NCBI RefSeq assembly: GCF_014649115.1
Contig: NZ_BMSK01000009.1
Span: forward strand, 248,001-312,000
Length of the DNA stretch: 64,000 nucleotides
Source of the DNA: Streptomyces eurythermus
Lineage (GTDB): Bacteria > Actinomycetota > Actinomycetes > Streptomycetales > Streptomycetaceae
Reading direction: 5' to 3'
The position numbers were made by a program, and so were the translations under genes. Of the stretch, positions 59,638-64,000 are shown in pieces. Within the stretch, counting starts at the first letter, position 1. Each line of letters opens with the position of its first letter. The notes beneath the pieces were generated by a model. It searched no databases. It had not been told where the DNA came from and saw only the letters and a program-made list of their open reading frames with translations.

Positions 59638-61836
59638 GTGCCCCGCTTCAGTGTGATCGTGCCCTGTTACCGGGTGCAGGGCTTTCTGCCCGAGTGCCTG
59701 GACTCGGTGCTCGGGCAGTCCTTCGGGGACTTCGAGCTGATCGCCGTGGACGACCGCTCCCCGGACGACTGCGGCGCGATCCTGGACGAGTACGCCCGGC
59801 GCGATGCGCGGGTGAAGGTGCTGCACCTGCCGGAGAACGTGGGCCTCGGCATGGCCCGCAACGCCGGGCTCCCGCACGCCACCGGCGACTACCTGCTCTT
59901 CCTGGACAGCGACGACACCCTCACCCCGGGCGCGCTGCGGGCCGTGGCCGACCGGCTCGCCGAGACCGCCGACCCGGACGTGCTGGTCTTCGACTACGCG
60001 CGCACCTACTGGTGGGGCGGCACCCGGCGCAACGTCCTCGCGCACCTCCTCGCCAAGGAGGAGGTGTTCACCGCCGAGGAGTACCCGGGGATCCTGGACC
60101 TGCTGATGGTGGTCTGGAACAAGGCCTACCGCCGGGACTTCGTCACGGAGAACGGCTTCGCCTTCCCGCCGGGCTACTACGAGGACACCCCCTGGACGTT
60201 CCCGGTCATGCTCAGCGCCCGCCGGATCGCCGCCCTGGACCGGATCTGCCTGTACTACCGGCAGCGCCGGCAGGGCAACATCCTGTCCACCACCAGCCGC
60301 AAGCACTTCGACATCCACGACCAGTACGAGCGGGTCTTCGCGTTCCTGGCCGGGCGGCCGGAGCTGGCGTCCTGGCGGCCGTATCTGCACCGCAAGATGG
60401 GCGAGCACTGCCTGGACATCCTGGCCAAGCCGGACCGGCTGCCGCCCGCCGACAAGGCCGAGTTCTTCCGGCGCACGGCCCGGATGTTCCGCGCCCACCG
60501 GCCCGAGGGCGTCCGGGTGGACGGCGAGGTCGCCGTGCTGACCGGCTCCTGGACCGGGTACCGGCTGCGGCGGCAGTCGGCGCGGGCCGGGCGGGAGGCG
60601 GCCCGGCGGGCGGGCCGGGCGCGCCGGGCCGCCGTCGCGCGGGCCGGCGCCGGCTGGGCCGCGCTGCACGCCCGCCGCCCGCTGGACGAGAGCCTGGTGG
60701 TGTACTCGGCGTCCTCGCACCGGGGCGTGCTCGGCGACCCGGCGGCGATCTACCACGCGGCCCGCGAGATCGCGCCGGAGCTGCGCGGGGTGTGGGTGGT
60801 GCGGGACGAGGAGACGGCGGCGGGGCTGCCGGACGGCGTGGAGCACGTGACCGTCGGCTCGCGGCGCTATCTGGAGGTCACCGCGCGCGCGAAGTTCTTC
60901 GTCAACGACGTCAACTGGCCCGGCACCCTGGCCAAGCGCCCCGGCAGCGTGCACATCCACACCCACCAGGGCACCCCGCTGAAGTACCTGGGCGCCGATC
61001 TGCGGGACAAGCCCGGCGCGCGGCTCGGCTTCGACGTGCCGCAGATGCTGCGCCGGGCCGATCGCTGGGACTACAGCCTGGTCGCGAGCCGTCACGCGGA
61101 GCTGGTGTGGGAGCGGGCCTACCCCTGTCACTTCACCTCGGTGCGCACCGGCAGCCCGCGCAACGACGTGCTGGTGCGCGGCGGGCCCGGCGGTTTCCGG
61201 GAGCGGCACGGCATCCCGGCGGACCACACGGTGGTGCTGTACGCGCCGACCCGCCGGGACTACCGCCGCGGCGGGTACGTGGAGCGGATCGACCTGGCCG
61301 GGTTCGCGGCCGGTCTCGGCGAGGGGCACACGCTCGTGGTCCGGCTGCACCCGTCGCTGGCGGACGGCCCGGCGCGGGGCATGGGCCTGGCGGAGCTGGC
61401 CCGGCGCCGGATCGTGGTGGACGCGACCGGTGAGCCGCACCTGTCGGACGTGCTGCTCGCGGCGGACGTCCTGGTCACCGACTACTCGTCCGTGATGTTC
61501 GACTACGCCGTCCTGGACCGGCCGATCGTGGTCCACGCCGACGACTGGCCCGCGTTCACCGCGAGCCGGGGCGCCTATCTCGACATCACCGCCGAGCCGC
61601 CGGGCCATGTCACCCGCAGCTTCGGGGAGCTGTCCGGGCTGTTCGGCTCGGGCGGCTGGCGGGACGGGGAGTCGGCGCGGCTGCGGGCCGCGTTCCGCGC
61701 CCGGTTCTGCGAGTTCGAGGACGGGCGGGCCGCCGAGCGGGTGGTGCGGACCCTGCTGCTGGGCGAGCCGCTGTCCGGCCCGGCGTCCCGGATCCCGGGC
61801 CAGTCCGGGTCCCGGGACGCGCTGTCGCCGGCGTAG
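59638..61836 (+). CDS. GT2 glycosyltransferase fused to TagF-like domain (copy 2)
   Basis: The 732-aa paralogue of the preceding gene starts MPRFSVIVPCYRVQGFLPEC, with GMARNAGLPHATGDYLLFLD and SDD in the GT-A domain. The C-terminal phosphotransferase has HQGTPLKYLG, VLVTDYSSVMFDYAVLDRPI and ADDWPAFTASRG. GTG start, 6 bp after the first gene. Copy 1 and copy 2 share the same architecture and much of the C-terminal sequence, pointing to tandem duplication followed by divergence, perhaps as primase and polymerase of one wall polymer (inference). Confidence 0.93.
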   Translation: MPRFSVIVPCYRVQGFLPECLDSVLGQSFGDFELIAVDDRSPDDCGAILDEYARRDARVKVLHLPENVGLGMARNAGLPHATGDYLLFLDSDDTLTPGALRAVADRLAETADPDVLVFDYARTYWWGGTRRNVLAHLLAKEEVFTAEEYPGILDLLMVVWNKAYRRDFVTENGFAFPPGYYEDTPWTFPVMLSARRIAALDRICLYYRQRRQGNILSTTSRKHFDIHDQYERVFAFLAGRPELASWRPYLHRKMGEHCLDILAKPDRLPPADKAEFFRRTARMFRAHRPEGVRVDGEVAVLTGSWTGYRLRRQSARAGREAARRAGRARRAAVARAGAGWAALHARRPLDESLVVYSASSHRGVLGDPAAIYHAAREIAPELRGVWVVRDEETAAGLPDGVEHVTVGSRRYLEVTARAKFFVNDVNWPGTLAKRPGSVHIHTHQGTPLKYLGADLRDKPGARLGFDVPQMLRRADRWDYSLVASRHAELVWERAYPCHFTSVRTGSPRNDVLVRGGPGGFRERHGIPADHTVVLYAPTRRDYRRGGYVERIDLAGFAAGLGEGHTLVVRLHPSLADGPARGMGLAELARRRIVVDATGEPHLSDVLLAADVLVTDYSSVMFDYAVLDRPIVVHADDWPAFTASRGAYLDITAEPPGHVTRSFGELSGLFGSGGWRDGESARLRAAFRARFCEFEDGRAAERVVRTLLLGEPLSGPASRIPGQSGSRDALSPA

Positions 61837-61858
61837 GGGCCGTCCGTCCGCTCGTCGG

Positions 61859-62272
61859 TTACTCGATGACGAGGTCGACGTCGATGTTGCCGCGGGTGGC
61901 GTTGGAGTACGGGCAGACCTGGTGGGCGGTCTCGACCAGCTTGCGGCCGGTGGCCCGGTCCACCGTGTCGGGCAGTTCGACGCGCAGGGTGACCTTCAGG
62001 CCGAAGCCCTCGCCCTGCTTGCCTATGCCCACCTCGGCGGTCACGGCGGCGTCGCTGACGTCGACCTTCGCCTGGCGGCCGACCAGGCCGAGGGCGCTGC
62101 CGAAGCAGGCGGCGTACCCGGCGGCGAAGAGCTGCTCGGGGTTGCTGCCCTGGCCGTCGCCGCCCAGCTCGACCGGCATGGCCAGGGCGAGGTCGATCCG
62201 GCCGTCGGAGGAGACGGCGCGGCCCTCGCGGCCGTGGGTCGCGGTGGCGACGGCGGTGTAGAGCGCGTCCAT
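61859..62272 (-). CDS. ohr: Organic hydroperoxide resistance protein (Ohr/OsmC family)
   Basis: The 137-aa thiol peroxidase has both reactive cysteines in context: GYAACFGSALGLV (peroxidatic) and QVCPYSNATRGN (resolving). It reduces organic hydroperoxides in the cytoplasm using lipoylated proteins or a similar reductant. ATG 62272 (MDALYTAVAT) has GAGAGGG about 9 bp upstream; the in-frame ATG at 62281 is too close to that site. It is divergent from the MarR-type OhrR gene with a palindrome between. Confidence 0.96.
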   Translation of the reverse strand: MDALYTAVATATHGREGRAVSSDGRIDLALAMPVELGGDGQGSNPEQLFAAGYAACFGSALGLVGRQAKVDVSDAAVTAEVGIGKQGEGFGLKVTLRVELPDTVDRATGRKLVETAHQVCPYSNATRGNIDVDLVIE

Positions 62273-62323
62273 GGAGACCATCCCTCTCGGGGTGCGGGGT
62301 TCGTTACGACCGCAAGTAGAGCA

Positions 62324-62338
62324 CACAACTAAGTTGTG
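62324..62338. promoter_or_regulatory. Palindromic operator between ohr and ohrR
   Basis: CACAACTAAGTTGTG is a perfect 15-bp odd palindrome (7-bp arms). A further half-site CACAACTAAA follows at 62340-62349. It matches the AT-rich ACAACT-type palindromes bound by OhrR proteins, so mutual control of both divergent genes is expected. Confidence 0.8.
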
Positions 62339-62373
62339 CACAACTAAATGCCGGGCAGGGCTACCCTGGAGCC

Positions 62374-62832
62374 ATGACCGAACCGGAGTGGCTCCGCCTG
62401 GACCGCCAGATCTGCTTCTCCCTGCACGCCGCGTCCCGCGCCTTCAACGGCGTCTACCGCGTCCTCCTCAGGGACCTCGGGCTCACCTACCCCCAATACC
62501 TGGTGATGCTGGTGCTGTGGGAACAGGGCGAGCTGCCCGTCAAGAAGCTCGGCGAGCAGCTGCGGCTGGACTCCGGCACGCTGTCCCCGCTGGTCAAGCG
62601 GCTGGAGGCGGCCGGTCTGGTACGGCGCGAGCGCAGCGCCGAGGACGAGCGGTCGGTCCTCGTGCGGCTCACCGGGGAGGGCGCGGCGCTGCGCGAGCGG
62701 GCGCTGGAGGTGCCGCGCCGGATCATGTCGGCGACCGGCTTCGACCTGTCGGAGATCGGCGAGCTGCGTGAGCGCCTCGACCGGCTCACCGCGGCCCTGG
62801 ACGAGGCGGCGCGGACGGAGGCCGCGCGCTGA
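62374..62832 (+). CDS. ohrR: MarR-family organic-peroxide regulator OhrR
   Basis: The 152-aa dimeric winged-helix repressor has the peroxide-sensing cysteine near residue 14 in the conserved DRQICFSLHAASRAFNGVYR context and the recognition helix in DSGTLSPLVKRLEAAGLVRR, then RERSAEDERSVLVRLT. Oxidation of the Cys releases the operator. The C-terminus (DEAARTEAAR) overlaps the end of the convergent membrane glycosyltransferase gene by 47 bp. ATG start. Confidence 0.95.
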   Translation: MTEPEWLRLDRQICFSLHAASRAFNGVYRVLLRDLGLTYPQYLVMLVLWEQGELPVKKLGEQLRLDSGTLSPLVKRLEAAGLVRRERSAEDERSVLVRLTGEGAALRERALEVPRRIMSATGFDLSEIGELRERLDRLTAALDEAARTEAAR

Positions 62833-64000
62833 CCGGGCGGACGTAGAGCCGTACGGTGACCACGCCCCGCACCGCTTCCTCCCGGCCGGTGAACTGCTGC
62901 CAGAGCGTGGTCACCTTCGCCCGTTCCACCGGGTTGCGCGGCACCCAGCGGGCGCCGAGCAGCCGGCGGTCCCCGACCACCCACACCCGGTCCAGCCCCG
63001 CCAGCCTGCGGCGCAGCTCGGCCACGCCGGCCTCGCGCCCGTACAGCGTCCCGGACTCCGCCGCCCCCGCCACCCGCAGCACGTCCCGGGTGCCGCGGAA
63101 CGGCCGGGGATAGGTGAGCGCCACGTTCCGCAGGGCCGCCGGCACGAACAGCACGGCGTCCCCGTCCGCCAGCTCCCGCCCGGCGGCCCGGGAGACGGCC
63201 CCCAGGTCGTCCGCCCGGGCCCCGGGCGCGCGGTCGTCGCGGAGCAGGGGGAACTGGTGGACCACCGAGAGCCCGACGGCGGCGACACCGAGGAGGGCGA
63301 GGGCCGGGGAACTCGCCGGACGGCGCCAGGCCGGCCGGCCGCGCCGCCACAGCCGCTCCACCGACTCCGCCACCCGCTCCGCCCCGCACGCCACCAGCAA
63401 CGGCGCCCCCGACAGGGCGTAGAGCACGTACCGGTCGACGTACAACGGTGACGCCTGGGACACCAGCATCAGCACCAGCGGCGGCACCACCGTCACCGGC
63501 AGCCCCACCCCCGCGCATGTCGGCTCCCCCCGCCGTCCGACCAGTCGCAGCAGCCCCAGGCAGCCCAGCGCGAGACACACCCAGTACACCGAGTCGGCCG
63601 GCCCCAGGAACCTGCGCAGCAGCCCCCCGGCCGTCTCCGCCGTGGGCGGCCGCAGCCACGCCAGCTGCGCCGACTGGCCCCGCGACACCAGCACCATCGG
63701 CAGCAGCGCGAGCACGACCGCCGCCGCCGCGCACCCCCAGCCCCGCCACACCCGCCGCCCGGCCCGGGCCAGCGCCAGCGACACCGCGTGGGCGAGGAGC
63801 AGCAGCACGGCGAACTCGTGCAGCCAGCAGGTGAGGGAGAGGACCACGCCGTAGGCCCGCCACGCACCGCCGCGCACGGCCCGCACGAACAGCAGCGTCG
63901 CCGCGGTGGCGCCGGCCGCGACCAGGGCGTAGGAGCGGCCCTCCTGCGCGTAGTGCCCGGCCATCGGCGTGACGGCGTAGAGCAGTCCGGCCCACAGCCC
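62786..64000 (-). CDS. GT39-type membrane glycosyltransferase, C-terminal part
   Basis: This 404-codon fragment enters from beyond the right edge of the window. Visible segments GLWAGLLYAVTPMAGHYAQE and GRSYALVAAGATAATLLFVR are typical of the loop and TM region of GT39/ArnT-PMT-like glycosyltransferases. At least five more TM helices and a Pro/Arg-rich cytosolic tail follow. The N-terminal catalytic Asp loop is outside the window, so donor and acceptor cannot be named. Its 3' end overlaps ohrR by 47 bp on the other strand. Confidence 0.85.
   Translation of the reverse strand, partial: GLWAGLLYAVTPMAGHYAQEGRSYALVAAGATAATLLFVRAVRGGAWRAYGVVLSLTCWLHEFAVLLLLAHAVSLALARAGRRVWRGWGCAAAAVVLALLPMVLVSRGQSAQLAWLRPPTAETAGGLLRRFLGPADSVYWVCLALGCLGLLRLVGRRGEPTCAGVGLPVTVVPPLVLMLVSQASPLYVDRYVLYALSGAPLLVACGAERVAESVERLWRRGRPAWRRPASSPALALLGVAAVGLSVVHQFPLLRDDRAPGARADDLGAVSRAAGRELADGDAVLFVPAALRNVALTYPRPFRGTRDVLRVAGAAESGTLYGREAGVAELRRRLAGLDRVWVVGDRRLLGARWVPRNPVERAKVTTLWQQFTGREEAVRGVVTVRLYVRPVSARPPSAPPRPGPR

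Overview
The window is chromosomal DNA of a Streptomyces-type actinomycete. The evidence is very high G+C with strongly G/C-biased third codon positions, frequent GTG starts, many 1-4 bp gene overlaps, a tmRNA whose tag ends FALAA, mycothiol-type DinB and LAXTG-sortase proteins, and a gene order that matches my memory of the core region around SCO2925-SCO2990 of S. coelicolor (not checked against a database). Nearly all of it is core chromosome. No insertion sequence, prophage or CRISPR array was seen.

Layout. 1-9.1 kb: partial FAD oxidase, TPR membrane protein, HPPD with a divergent Lrp/AsnC regulator, a secreted Lon-like protease without its PDZ domain, an IclR regulator, a DEAD/DEAH helicase and an MFS exporter. 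9.3-13.8 kb: tRNA-Cys followed by a small accessory-looking island. It holds a DUF4365 nuclease-fold protein, a DinB protein, a 246-aa protein with an arginase-like DxHxD motif, a 47-aa Gly/Asp-rich peptide gene, a 66-aa CxxC protein and a divergent HTH/TPR regulator. I regard 10.85-13.8 kb as the best candidate for an undescribed peptide (RiPP-like) system. 13.9-21.3 kb: an orphan SUKH-4-like immunity protein and a four-gene xanthine-dehydrogenase-type operon whose iron-sulfur subunit carries a giant His/Gly-rich extension. 21.6-28.1 kb: GH20 hexosaminidase, DUF3039, YqgE, murA, HU and malic enzyme.

28.5-38.9 kb: HelD-type RNA polymerase recycling ATPase, ECF sigma/anti-sigma pair, CGNR regulator, HemD-winged-helix fusion beside narK, a small ORF overlapping a LysR gene, and an MFS gene. 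39-43 kb: the ftsE-ftsX-S41 protease-smpB-ssrA block, joining cell-wall hydrolase control with ribosome rescue. 43.3-53.3 kb: a small zinc-ribbon membrane protein, a repeat-rich LAETG surface protein, prfB, two tandem membrane Ser/Thr kinases and a divergent FHA-FtsK/EccC-like protein. 53.4-57.1 kb: a sugar ABC importer (binding lipoprotein plus two permeases, no ATPase gene). 57.4-61.8 kb: two tandem GT2-TagF-like fusion polymerases for a wall glycopolymer. 61.9-64 kb: ohr/ohrR peroxide sensing with a clear palindromic operator, then a partial GT39-type membrane glycosyltransferase.

Starts were chosen by ribosome-binding-site spacing and family alignment from memory. Where two starts are close this is stated in the entry. 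Family assignments come from motifs read in the translations, not from searches.
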